Origin: an uncultured bacterium
GTDB lineage: Bacteria > Patescibacteriota > Minisyncoccia > Phycocordibacterales > UBA5272
Direction: 5' to 3'
DNA length: 37,910 nucleotides
NCBI GenBank assembly: GCA_903875555.1
Contig: CAIQWN010000030.1
Coordinates: 1 to 37,910 of the forward strand
Of the stretch, positions 1 through 8,985 are shown one piece after another. Position 1 is the stretch's first letter, and each line of letters begins with the position of its first letter. The notes beneath the pieces are model-generated. The model was given only the letters and a program-made list of their open reading frames with translations, was not told the origin of the DNA and did not search any database. Both the position numbers and the translations under genes were made by a program.

Positions 1-195
1 AAAATAATATTAGATAATTTGTTCATATACTTATATTATACTATTAATTTATAAAAATTCTATCAGGAACCGCGAGTACGCTTTCGGTTACAGATAATTT
101 TTTGCCGTCGCAAAAAAATTCCGCGACCCCGTCTCGTCCATTTTTTCTACTGAAAAAATATGACCCCGCGGTTCGATTCCTGTCAAGAGTACACA

Positions 196-245
196 TAAGT
201 TAAAATATAAATCACCACAAGTTTGTGGTGATTTATATTTTAATG
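196..245. terminator. Hairpin TTAAAATATAAATCACCACAA-GT-TTGTGGTGATTTATATTTTAA
   Basis: Near-perfect long inverted repeat; a related hairpin occurs at 18160-18203. Confidence 0.6.
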
Positions 246-368
246 TGTCCAAATCAGGAACCGTACCCCACTCGTGCGCTCTAATAGGTTCTGTTTCCTG
301 TTTGGGTGCTAAATTATGTTTCTAAAAAACTCTTATAAATTATACCTTCTCGTGCTAGCACGTCATTG

Positions 369-441
369 TGTCCCCAGCAGGAATCGAACCTGCGACCGTC
401 TGCTTAAAAGGCAGCTGCTCTACCGGCTGAGCTATAGGGAC
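369..441 (-). tRNA. tRNA-Lys (anticodon TTT)
   Basis: Reverse complement GTCCCTATAGCTCAGCCGGTAGAGCAGCTGCCTTTTAAGCAGACGGTCGCAGGTTCGATTCCTGCTGGGGACA has acceptor, D, anticodon (CTTTTAA) and T arms. Confidence 0.93.
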
Positions 442-662
442 ATATATATTATTCTAACTAACTTTAAGTCTTTTTCTTGTTGCCAAAAAATATAGCAATA
501 GAATTCATATACTCTATCAAAAAAATCGTAAAATTCCAAGTTTTTTGATAGGGTTAAATTTTATTTAACAGGACAAAAACGCGAAATGACGACGAAGAAA
601 TATAAACACAGAGTTGATACTTGCTGGAATTAAAATTATAAGTTTTATGTTAGAATTTAATT

Positions 663-1448
663 ATGTATTTTGAAACTGGTGAAAATGATAATAGTCCGAT
701 AATATGTAATGTCCCACACTCAGGAAATCTAATTCCGAGTGAATTCATTGATGACTTCTCTTTATCTCCTAATGAACTTGATGAAGAAGTAAAATATATG
801 GCTGATAATTATACTGACCAACTTTACGCAGAATTATTATATGTTTCTAGTTTTATAAAATCAAAATTAAGCAGGATAGTTTTAGATATTGAGAGGTTTA
901 AAAATGAAGCAGACGAACCAATGTCAAAAGTTGGTATGTCAGCGTTATACACTCGGACAAGTGACGGAAAAATTTTAAGAAACATATCACCCACTTCTAA
1001 AAATAAACTAGAAAATATTTATGAAGATTATTATAACACCTTTACAAATTTAGTTAGTTCGGTATTAGAAAAAAATAATATTGCAGTAATAGTTGATTGT
1101 CATTCTTTTCCATCTAAACCAAGAAGTTATGAAAGTGACAAAGAAGATAATCGTCCAGATATTTGTATTGGTGTAGATGATTACCATACCACAGAAGGAC
1201 TTATGAATTTATTAAAAAATAATTTTGAAGAAGTGGGTTTTAGTGTAAAAATTAATTCACCATTTTCTGGAAGTATTGTTCCGTTAAAATTTTATAAAAA
1301 AGATAAAAGAGTTGTTTCAGTCATGATAGAGGTTAATAGAAAACTGTATATGAACGAAGATACTTTTCAAAAGTTAAAAAATTTTTCTGGTGTGGGAAAT
1401 AGTGTGTCTAGGTGTGTAATTAAAAGTATTAATCAATTTTTAAAATAA
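663..1448 (+). CDS. N-formylglutamate amidohydrolase-like protein
   Basis: ORF; NVPHSG and VDCHSFP motifs typical of the FGase family. Confidence 0.8.
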   Translation: MYFETGENDNSPIICNVPHSGNLIPSEFIDDFSLSPNELDEEVKYMADNYTDQLYAELLYVSSFIKSKLSRIVLDIERFKNEADEPMSKVGMSALYTRTSDGKILRNISPTSKNKLENIYEDYYNTFTNLVSSVLEKNNIAVIVDCHSFPSKPRSYESDKEDNRPDICIGVDDYHTTEGLMNLLKNNFEEVGFSVKINSPFSGSIVPLKFYKKDKRVVSVMIEVNRKLYMNEDTFQKLKNFSGVGNSVSRCVIKSINQFLK

Positions 1449-1449
1449 T

Positions 1450-1923
1450 ATGTCGCAAGAAGAGTTGCAAGATTTAGAGGTAAAAACATTTTGTATGGTG
1501 AGTGTAGATGAGTTTATAAAATTTCGTGATATGTTGGAACCCGACCTCTTTGCTTTTTTGACAGCGCACACTTTAGAAGATTATGGAAATAAAGAAACCA
1601 GATTGTTTTTATCTCAAGATTTGAAATCCGGTTTTGGTATTAACCCAGACGGAGAACTAATTTCAGTTTTTGCTTTAGAAAGAGGAAGGGGTCAAATTTT
1701 GGTTAAAGAAGCAAGAGATCAAGGTGCTTCGTATTTGTGTTGTATGGGTGATCATCTGTTGAATCTATATTCTGAATTTGGTTTTTCTCCTGTAAGTGTT
1801 TTGAGGTGGGATAATAGATTTGCTCCAAAAAATTGGAATTATGAAAGATTTGGTTACCCAAATTTATATGAGATGAAATTATTAAATCCTTATATAAAAA
1901 AATATGATAAACCTAGAAATTAA
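1450..1923 (+). CDS. GNAT-like acetyltransferase / hypothetical
   Basis: ORF 1 nt after the previous gene; GRGQILVKEARDQGASYLCCMGDHLLNLYSEFGF resembles a GNAT core. Confidence 0.5.
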   Translation: MSQEELQDLEVKTFCMVSVDEFIKFRDMLEPDLFAFLTAHTLEDYGNKETRLFLSQDLKSGFGINPDGELISVFALERGRGQILVKEARDQGASYLCCMGDHLLNLYSEFGFSPVSVLRWDNRFAPKNWNYERFGYPNLYEMKLLNPYIKKYDKPRN

Positions 1924-2416
1924 AGTTGTTGCTTCAAATATTGAAGAAATAAAAAATAAAGCGATAAAAATAGGGGTAAGCAATAATGGCGTTTTACAAC
2001 AAACAGACACATATCTTCTTGTCGGCAAAAAAAGATTGAAGTTAAGAGAAGAGACAGACAGAAACCATTTAGTTTTTTATGTAAGAGAGAATACAAATGA
2101 TAGTAAATTTTCTAAATATTATATAGTTAATATTCCAAAATATTTATCACCAATAATTAAAAAAATACTCTCGGCTATCTTTGGTGTGAAAGTTATTGTA
2201 AATAAAAAAAGAGAATTATTAATTTATAAAAATACAAGGATACATTTAGATACAGTAGAAAATTTGGGAACTTATATTGAACTAGAAACAGTATTTAATA
2301 ATAATCAAAAAGAAATTGATTTAACAGGCGAACATAATTTCGTTATTAGTTCCCTTGGTTTAAATAATCTAGAAAAAATTTCAAGTTCGTATTCCGATTT
2401 GTTACTCTCCAAGTAA
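1904..2416 (+). CDS. CYTH domain protein (class IV adenylate cyclase/thiamine triphosphatase-like)
   Basis: LEIKVVA...QTDTYL...RLKLREE...HLDTVENLGTYIELE motif order of CYTH domains. Confidence 0.8.
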   Translation: MINLEIKVVASNIEEIKNKAIKIGVSNNGVLQQTDTYLLVGKKRLKLREETDRNHLVFYVRENTNDSKFSKYYIVNIPKYLSPIIKKILSAIFGVKVIVNKKRELLIYKNTRIHLDTVENLGTYIELETVFNNNQKEIDLTGEHNFVISSLGLNNLEKISSSYSDLLLSK

Positions 2417-2575
2417 CTATTTTGCTTTAACATCTGCTGGTCCTATCTTTTCTAGTTGTCCGCCAACCGCTCTGATATATGGTTTGGTTTTGTCATCGCG
2501 AAGTGGGCCACCTGTTACATACCAAAGAAGCCATATTGCCCAAAATCCAACAAATATTTTTAAGAAGAGTTCCAT
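2417..2575 (-). CDS. Small membrane-anchored protein (52 aa), absent from ORF track
   Basis: Manual translation MELFLKIFVGFWAIWLLWYVTGGPLRDDKTKPYIRAVGGQLEKIGPADVKAK*; one TM segment; fills the gap between neighbours. Confidence 0.65.
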   Translation of the reverse strand: MELFLKIFVGFWAIWLLWYVTGGPLRDDKTKPYIRAVGGQLEKIGPADVKAK

Positions 2576-2626
2576 AGATATATTATAACAATACTAGCCA
2601 ATAGCCACTAGGGTATAGCCAATAGG

Positions 2627-2661
2627 AGATGCTGAATTTTGCGAAGCAAAATTCAGCATCT
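2627..2661. terminator. Perfect hairpin AGATGCTGAATTTTGC-GAA-GCAAAATTCAGCATCT
   Basis: 16-bp inverted repeat with 3-nt loop in an intergenic gap. Confidence 0.6.
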
Positions 2662-2714
2662 TAACTAAACCCTAATCACTAGTGGTTAAAACCTGCAAAT
2701 GGTATCATTTGCTT

Positions 2715-3629
2715 ATGCCAGAACTTCCAGAGGTTTATACAACCGTTAAGGGGTTGCAAGAAAATATTCTTGGGTTAAAAATTACAGATATTTGGTCTGG
2801 TGTGTTCAGTGATCACAAGCTTTTTCGTAACACAATTAAGAATAAAAAATATTTTGTTTCATTTAAAAAGAATGTAATTGGTGCGAAAGTTATTTCTGTG
2901 AGACAGGTCTCTAAAAATATTTTAATAAATTTAAACAATGATTTTACTATTGTGATTCATATGAAGATGACAGGACATCTATTATACGGATCATGGATAA
3001 AGGATGAAGGATTATGGAAACCCAAAGACAAGAAAAGTTTATTGAATGATCCGTACAATAGACATATCAGGGCAATGTTTTCTTTTTCAAATAATAAACA
3101 ACTCGCGTTTTGTGATTCAAGAAAATTTGGCACAATAGAAATTTTTGAAACAAAAGAAATTGAAAATGATTTTAAAGGCATTGCTCCGTCACCACTCGAC
3201 CTGCCAACACAGGCAGGTAAAAAATTTTCTGAAAGAGAAGTTAAAGAAAAATTATTGAAATCGTCTCGGGATATAAAAACTCTTTTGATGGATCAAAAAA
3301 TAATTGGTGGTATCGGAAATATTTATTCTGACGAAATGCTTTTTAAGTCGCATATTTTGCCAACAAGAAAATCCAAAAGTTTAAATGATAGTGAGTGGAA
3401 ACTTTTATTTAAAAGTATGAAAGAAGTTTTAAAGAGAGGGATAAAATTTGGTGGTGACAGTATGAGTGATTACAGAAATATTTTTGGAGAGAAGGGGAAT
3501 TATCAAAATGCACATTTGGTATACGGAAGAGTAGGACAAAAATGTTTAACAAAAAATTGTTCAGGAATAATTAAGAAGAAAAAAATCGGAGGACGAAGTG
3601 CGAGTTATTGTGATGTGTGCCAGAAATAG
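2715..3629 (+). CDS. mutM: Formamidopyrimidine-DNA glycosylase
   Basis: Starts MPELPEV (start re-called from 2682); helix-two-turn-helix region and C-terminal zinc finger CxxxxC...CxxC. Confidence 0.96.
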   Translation: MPELPEVYTTVKGLQENILGLKITDIWSGVFSDHKLFRNTIKNKKYFVSFKKNVIGAKVISVRQVSKNILINLNNDFTIVIHMKMTGHLLYGSWIKDEGLWKPKDKKSLLNDPYNRHIRAMFSFSNNKQLAFCDSRKFGTIEIFETKEIENDFKGIAPSPLDLPTQAGKKFSEREVKEKLLKSSRDIKTLLMDQKIIGGIGNIYSDEMLFKSHILPTRKSKSLNDSEWKLLFKSMKEVLKRGIKFGGDSMSDYRNIFGEKGNYQNAHLVYGRVGQKCLTKNCSGIIKKKKIGGRSASYCDVCQK

Positions 3630-3641
3630 TTTGTATTTGAG

Positions 3642-3731
3642 TGTCATACCTGCGAAGGCAGGTATCCAGTGTCTTATGGCTGGTTTTGTGTAATTCAAAC
3701 ACACTGGACCCATGCCTTCGCAGGGGTGACA
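3642..3731. repeat. Palindromic dispersed repeat, copy 1
   Basis: TGTCATACCTGCGAAGGCAGGTATCCAGTGT...ACACTGGACCCATGCCTTCGCAGGGGTGACA, imperfect inverted termini. Confidence 0.75.
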
Positions 3732-3797
3732 AATACACAAAGTTTCATCTGTTTATACAGATTAGCAGTCCAGTGATAAATACGATAAAATAGATTA

Positions 3798-4835
3798 ATG
3801 AAAAAATACGAGTTTCGAGAATTAAAGGGTGATGAAATTTTTGAGCCGAGTGATATTTGCGTAAGTGTTCCATTTACTCAGGCGGGGTTTTATGGAGACT
3901 GGCAAAAGACTCTCGGTAGAACAGTGAGAAGATTTTTGATAAATAAAAACGGTGAGACTGTTACATATTTTCAACTCGTTAAATATCCGCTGATATTTAA
4001 AAAAAGTTATTTATATATTCCATACGGACCAGTTACAAAAGATTTTTCTGAGGATCTTTTAAAAAGTTTGAAAGAAGAATTAAAGAAAATTGCGAAAAGT
4101 GAAAACGCAGTTTTTGTTCGTCTTGATTTTACTCCTGCTATACATAACGATTCTCACACAAAAACTTTATCAAAAATTTTTTACAAAGCTCCAATCTACA
4201 CATACAAAGCAGCGTACTTCCAACCTCGCGCGGAATGGTTTCTTGATCTTACAAAAACAGAAGACGAGATTTTGAAAGAGATGCACGAAAAGACAAGATA
4301 CTCGATTCGTCTTGCAGAAAAGAAGGGGATAAAAATAGAAATAATTTCATCGGACTTCACCCAATACTTTGAAACATTTTATGAAATAATGTCTACAACA
4401 TCTTTGCGTAACGGGTTTCACTTACACAGCAGAGAATATTATAAAAAAGTTTTTCAAAATTTGAAATCAGAAAATTCATATCTTTCAATTTCAAAATTCG
4501 ATGACAAAATATTGTCGATTTATTTGGTGATTCATTACGGAGGAATTGCGAACTATGTTTATGGTTGTTCGAGTAATGAGCACAGGGAACTTGCGCCAAC
4601 ATATCTCGCTCATTGGAAAGCGATACAGCATTCAAAGAGTCTTGGTGCAACGGCATATAACTTCGGAGGAATTTCTTTCGGTGAGGTTTATAAAAAGATA
4701 AATATGGACAGTCTAACAACTTTCAAAAAGAAGTTTGGTGGTTACGAAGTAATTCATTCTGATTTCTACGATGTAATTGTGGAACCGTTTTGGTATCATT
4801 TGTATAATTTTAGAAAACTTATTAAGAATAAATAA
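3798..4835 (+). CDS. FemAB-family peptidoglycan bridge aminoacyltransferase
   Basis: GNAT/Fem-type sequence (REYYKKVFQNL, IANYVYGCSSNEHRELAPTYLAHWKAIQHSKSLGATAYNFGGI). Confidence 0.88.
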   Translation: MKKYEFRELKGDEIFEPSDICVSVPFTQAGFYGDWQKTLGRTVRRFLINKNGETVTYFQLVKYPLIFKKSYLYIPYGPVTKDFSEDLLKSLKEELKKIAKSENAVFVRLDFTPAIHNDSHTKTLSKIFYKAPIYTYKAAYFQPRAEWFLDLTKTEDEILKEMHEKTRYSIRLAEKKGIKIEIISSDFTQYFETFYEIMSTTSLRNGFHLHSREYYKKVFQNLKSENSYLSISKFDDKILSIYLVIHYGGIANYVYGCSSNEHRELAPTYLAHWKAIQHSKSLGATAYNFGGISFGEVYKKINMDSLTTFKKKFGGYEVIHSDFYDVIVEPFWYHLYNFRKLIKNK

Positions 4836-4838
4836 TGT

Positions 4839-6158
4839 ATGAAAAAGTTAAAAAATATTATTAAAAAATTTGTTCCAAAAAAGATTTTGTTAATTTATCA
4901 TCTTGCGCTCGCATATTTTGCAACGGTTTACTACGGATTTCCTTCGAAGAAAATGATCGTGATTGGCGTAACAGGTACGAAAGGAAAAACTTCGACGATA
5001 AATTTCATTTGGTCTTGTTTAAATTCTGGTGGATATAAAACAGGAATAATAAGCACAGCAAATATTCGTATTGGTGAAAAAGAATTTTTGAATAAATATC
5101 ATATGACAATGCCTGGCAGGTTTACTATTCAAAAGTTGATGGCACAAATGGTAAAGGAAGGGTGTAAGTGTTGTATTGTGGAGACGACATCGGAGGGAAT
5201 CAAGCAACATCGTCACGTGGGTGTGTATTATGACATCGCTGTCTTTACAAATTTATCACCAGAACACTTGCAGTCACACGATGGATCTTTTGAAAAATAT
5301 AAACAAATGAAAGGAAAAATGTTTGAATCACTTTTTTCTTGTCAGAAAATAATTAATGGAAAGAAAATTGAAAAAACTATCATCGTAAATAACGACGATA
5401 ATCATAATGGTTATTTTTCTGAATTCAAAGCAGATAAAAAATTGTCATTTGGAATTAATAACAAAGCAGATATTATGGCGACTGACATCAAAGAAACAGA
5501 AAGAGGTGTCGAGTTTAATGTTGTAGAGTCGCAATTCTCCATTGAAATACTTGGAAAGTTTAATGTGTATAATGTTCTTCCTGCGATTGCGATTGCGAGA
5601 ATGCTAGGGGTGAATGATGAAGATATGAAAAAGGGATTGAGTGGTTTAGAAATTATCCCAGGGAGAATGGAGAAAATAAACGAAGGACAAAGTTTCACTG
5701 TGCTTGTTGATTATGCTCACGAAAAAGAAAGTATGACATATGTTTTGCAAACTGCGAATAATATGAGAAGTGGTGATGCGAAAATAATTATTATGATTGG
5801 TGCTGAAGGTGGTGGGCGTGATAAAGCTAAGCGTCCGATTATGGGAGAACTTTCTGCGAAGATGGCAGATTATGTTGTGGTAAGTAATGTTGATCCATAT
5901 GAAGATGATCCAAAACAAATTTTGGAAGACATTGCTATTTCGTCAGAAAAATTTGGAAAGGTGAGAGAGAAAGATTTGTTTGTGATTGAAGACCGAAGAG
6001 AAGGAATTAGAAAAGCGTTGTCGCTTGCGAGCGGAAATGATATTGTTTTGATTACAGGAAAGGGGGCAGAGCAAACGATTATTATTGATGGAAAAGTTTT
6101 ACCTTGGGATGACAGAAAGGTTGTGAGAGAAGAATTATTGAAAAGAGTGAAGGATTAG
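4839..6158 (+). CDS. Mur ligase family protein (MurE-like)
   Basis: GVTGTKGKTST P-loop, ETTSEG, DYAHEKESM, ITGKGAEQ motifs. Confidence 0.9.
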   Translation: MKKLKNIIKKFVPKKILLIYHLALAYFATVYYGFPSKKMIVIGVTGTKGKTSTINFIWSCLNSGGYKTGIISTANIRIGEKEFLNKYHMTMPGRFTIQKLMAQMVKEGCKCCIVETTSEGIKQHRHVGVYYDIAVFTNLSPEHLQSHDGSFEKYKQMKGKMFESLFSCQKIINGKKIEKTIIVNNDDNHNGYFSEFKADKKLSFGINNKADIMATDIKETERGVEFNVVESQFSIEILGKFNVYNVLPAIAIARMLGVNDEDMKKGLSGLEIIPGRMEKINEGQSFTVLVDYAHEKESMTYVLQTANNMRSGDAKIIIMIGAEGGGRDKAKRPIMGELSAKMADYVVVSNVDPYEDDPKQILEDIAISSEKFGKVREKDLFVIEDRREGIRKALSLASGNDIVLITGKGAEQTIIIDGKVLPWDDRKVVREELLKRVKD

Positions 6159-6181
6159 GGATAATAGATGAAGTAGAAACA

Positions 6182-6214
6182 ATAGACACACAAAACCGAA
6201 GGTTTTGTGTGTCT
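6182..6214. terminator. Hairpin AGACACACAAAACC-GAA-GGTTTTGTGTGTCT
   Basis: Perfect inverted repeat between convergent genes. Confidence 0.6.
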
Positions 6215-6272
6215 ATTCATAATCCTTAATCCATCATCCTTCATTCTCAAAATTAAAATAAAATTGAAAATT

Positions 6273-6833
6273 TTATTTTAATTTTGTTAAAGCTTCCGTA
6301 ATTAATTTACTTACATTCTTTTCTTTTTTATCTAACTTACTAACCACTTCGTTTACTTCGCGTGGGGTGTAACCGAGCGCTTCAAGGGCGAGGCGAACTT
6401 CGAAGGTGTTGTCGTTACTGTCTGTATTTTGCAAGTGCGCAAGCTTTCCTCTAAGTTCTAAAATAATTTTTTCTGTTGTTTTCTTCCCGATGCCAGGGGT
6501 GTGGGTGAGTAACTCCGAATCTCCTCTTTCTACTGCGTCAGCGATCGATGAAGGGGAATGAACAGAGATCATTGCCAGAGCAGACTTTGGTCCAACACCA
6601 GATACATCTAATAATTTTTCAAAAACAAATAAATCAATTTCTTTTTCAAAACCATAAAGAGTGATAGCATCTTCACGAACACGAGTATGAATGAAAAGAT
6701 TTTTATTCTCATTTTTTTTAGATGAGAGAAGGGTGGGAAGAGGACAGAAAATTTGATAGCCCACACCAGCAACATCAAGAACGATTTCTTTTTCAGTTAC
6801 ATAAATAATTTTTCCAGAAAGGTGACGAATCAT
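6273..6833 (-). CDS. ruvA: Holliday junction branch migration protein RuvA
   Basis: MIRHLSGKI..., GVGPKSALAM and GIGKKTTEKIILELRGKL HhH motifs. Confidence 0.96.
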   Translation of the reverse strand: MIRHLSGKIIYVTEKEIVLDVAGVGYQIFCPLPTLLSSKKNENKNLFIHTRVREDAITLYGFEKEIDLFVFEKLLDVSGVGPKSALAMISVHSPSSIADAVERGDSELLTHTPGIGKKTTEKIILELRGKLAHLQNTDSNDNTFEVRLALEALGYTPREVNEVVSKLDKKEKNVSKLITEALTKLK

Positions 6834-6902
6834 ATTGTTATTACTAGTTTAACATAAAAAGAGTACGTCATTTTAGAACACTTTTGATATACTTAAATTA
6901 AT

Positions 6903-7067
6903 ATGAGTAGAAAAACAGCAATCTGGGTTTGGATGTTTGTAATATCAACCATTGGTGCCTATATACCCGCTATTTGGGGTGAAGGAGTTTTCTCACTTTC
7001 TTCAGTTTTTCTTTCAGGGATTGGTGGATTTATAGGAATATGGATCGGTTATAGAACAGGAAATTAA
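6903..7067 (+). CDS. Small glycine-rich two-TM membrane protein (54 aa), absent from ORF track
   Basis: Manual translation MSRKTAIWVWMFVISTIGAYIPAIWGEGVFSLSSVFLSGIGGFIGIWIGYRTGN*; TATACT 9 nt upstream. Confidence 0.65.
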   Translation: MSRKTAIWVWMFVISTIGAYIPAIWGEGVFSLSSVFLSGIGGFIGIWIGYRTGN

Positions 7068-7093
7068 TTTTTTAAAAATGCTATAATCCCGAA

Positions 7094-8323
7094 ATGGACA
7101 ATCGGGAAGTATATTTAGATAATGCAGCGACCACACCTATAAACCATAATGTTTTGGAGGTAATGTTGCCGTTCTTGAAAGAGAATTATGGCAATCCGTC
7201 GTCCCTTCATAAATTTGGAAGAATAAGTAAAAGTGCGATTGAAAATTCAAGAAATAAAATTTCTCAGATTATAAACTGCGAGCCTTCAGAAATTATTTTT
7301 ACAAGCGGAGGAACAGAAGCAAACAATCTAGCAATACTGGGCATTGCTCGTGCGAATAAAAATAAAGGTAAACATATTATTGTTTCTTCGATCGAACACA
7401 AATCTATTTTGGATGCATGTAAGGTTTTGGAAAAAGAAGAGTTTGAAATTGATTATTTAGATGTAGATAAAAATGGTTTAGTTAAACTTGAAGATTTAAA
7501 AAATAAAATTAGAAAAGATACAATTTTAGTTTCGATAATGTATGCGAATAACGAAGTTGGAAGTATACAGCCGATAAAAGAAATCAGTAGATTTCTTAAA
7601 GGGTTAAGTATGAAGTCAAAAACTAATAACGAACAACGGCTAACGAATAACTTTCCACTCTTTCATTGTGATGCTTGCCAGGCAGTAAATTATTTACCTG
7701 TCGACATTAAAAAAATCGGAGTCGATTCTTTAACTATTAGTGCTTCAAAAATTTATGGACCAAAAGGAACAGGCATACTTTATGTAAATAAAAAAATAAA
7801 AATTGCGCCGCTTATTGTTGGTGGAGGCCAAGAAAGAGGGTTAAGAAGTGGAACACCCAATGTTGCTTTTATTGTTGGTACGGCTTCAGCATTAAAAATT
7901 TCTGAAATGAAAAGAGAAAAAGAAAGTGAAAGACTAACAAAACTTCGCGATTATTTTTTGTTACAAATAAAGAAAAAAATTAAAGGAATAATTGTTAATG
8001 GTGGAATGAAAAATCGTTTACCAAACAATTTAAATATTTCTGTGAAAGGTGTAGAAGGGGAAACGTTACTCCTTATACTTGATGACAAAAATATTTATTG
8101 TTCAACTGGATCTGCTTGTTCTTCTATGGATTTAAACCCGTCTTATGTGCTAGTTAATATGGGCTTGCCTTTAGGGTTTATCCATTGTAGTATCAGATTT
8201 GGTCTAGGTCGCCACACAAATAAAGCAGACATAGATTATACGGTTAAAGTTTTATCCGAAAGTATTAATAAAATAAGGGCAATGTCACCTGCCCCGTTAA
8301 ATGATTTTAAGGTGGAGTCTTAA
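7094..8323 (+). CDS. iscS: Cysteine desulfurase
   Basis: YLDNAATTP, FTSGGTEANN, SASKIYGPKGTG, STGSACSS. Confidence 0.96.
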   Translation: MDNREVYLDNAATTPINHNVLEVMLPFLKENYGNPSSLHKFGRISKSAIENSRNKISQIINCEPSEIIFTSGGTEANNLAILGIARANKNKGKHIIVSSIEHKSILDACKVLEKEEFEIDYLDVDKNGLVKLEDLKNKIRKDTILVSIMYANNEVGSIQPIKEISRFLKGLSMKSKTNNEQRLTNNFPLFHCDACQAVNYLPVDIKKIGVDSLTISASKIYGPKGTGILYVNKKIKIAPLIVGGGQERGLRSGTPNVAFIVGTASALKISEMKREKESERLTKLRDYFLLQIKKKIKGIIVNGGMKNRLPNNLNISVKGVEGETLLLILDDKNIYCSTGSACSSMDLNPSYVLVNMGLPLGFIHCSIRFGLGRHTNKADIDYTVKVLSESINKIRAMSPAPLNDFKVES

Positions 8324-8386
8324 AATCAAAATTTGAAACTGGGGCTAATGTTTCAAATTTTATTTAACAGGGTAAATAAAATACGC

Positions 8387-8836
8387 ATGAAAAACAATAA
8401 TATAACACAAGGTTGTTCCACTGATGGAGAGGGTTGGGTTTATAGCCAAGCCGTAAAACTTCATTTTTTTTGCCCAAGAAATATTTTATTAGATGAGAAA
8501 GATTTTGATGCTGACGGGTATGGGACAGTTGGAAGCCCAGAATGCGGAGATGTTTTAAATGTTTGGATAAAAATTGATAAAGAAACTAATCGCATTAAAG
8601 AATGTAAATGGAGAACGTTTGGTTGTGCTACGGCGATTGCTTCGGCTTCTATGATGTCTGTAATGGTGACAGAAAATGGTGGAATGGATTTGAAAGAAGC
8701 ACAGAGATTAAAACCAGAACAGATAGTGGAAAGATTGGGTGGGCTTCCAGATAGGAAGTTTCACTGTTCAGTTTTAGGGCATATGGCATTACGTGAAGCT
8801 GTGCTCGATTATTTAAAAAATGCAAAACGACACTAG
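8387..8836 (+). CDS. iscU: Iron-sulfur cluster scaffold NifU/IscU-like
   Basis: GSPECGDVLNVWIKID, CKWRTFGCATAIASASMM, HCSVLGHMALREAVLDY; start re-called from 8333 to the internal ATG. Confidence 0.92.
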   Translation: MKNNNITQGCSTDGEGWVYSQAVKLHFFCPRNILLDEKDFDADGYGTVGSPECGDVLNVWIKIDKETNRIKECKWRTFGCATAIASASMMSVMVTENGGMDLKEAQRLKPEQIVERLGGLPDRKFHCSVLGHMALREAVLDYLKNAKRH

Positions 8837-8838
8837 TG

Positions 8839-8971
8839 TGTCGTCCCTGCGAAGGCTCCCGATTTCTTAAATTGTAATCAATTTGTTGAAATCGCAGTAC
8901 TGTAAGTGCAGGGATCCAGTGTGTTAATTTAAAATACAAACACTGGATTCCAAATCAAGTTTGGAATGACA
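8839..8971. repeat. Palindromic dispersed repeat, copy 2 (internally expanded)
   Basis: TGTCGTCCCTGCG...GGGATCCAGTGTGTT...AACACTGGATTCCAAATCAAGTTTGGAATGACA. Confidence 0.7.
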
Positions 8972-8985
8972 CACAACACAAAAAT

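Noticed and set aside
64-182. Functional tRNA or tmRNA ending in GGTTCGATTCCTG
   Set aside because: T-stem pairing is broken (CGCGG versus CCTGT) and no matching 5' acceptor strand was found.
2957-3181. Minus-strand 74-aa ORF inside mutM (and similar antisense ORFs at 4393, 5019, 5411, 5646, 11159, 13532, 15697, 24053, 29914)
   Set aside because: Antisense to clearly identified genes, with no domain or start-signal support.
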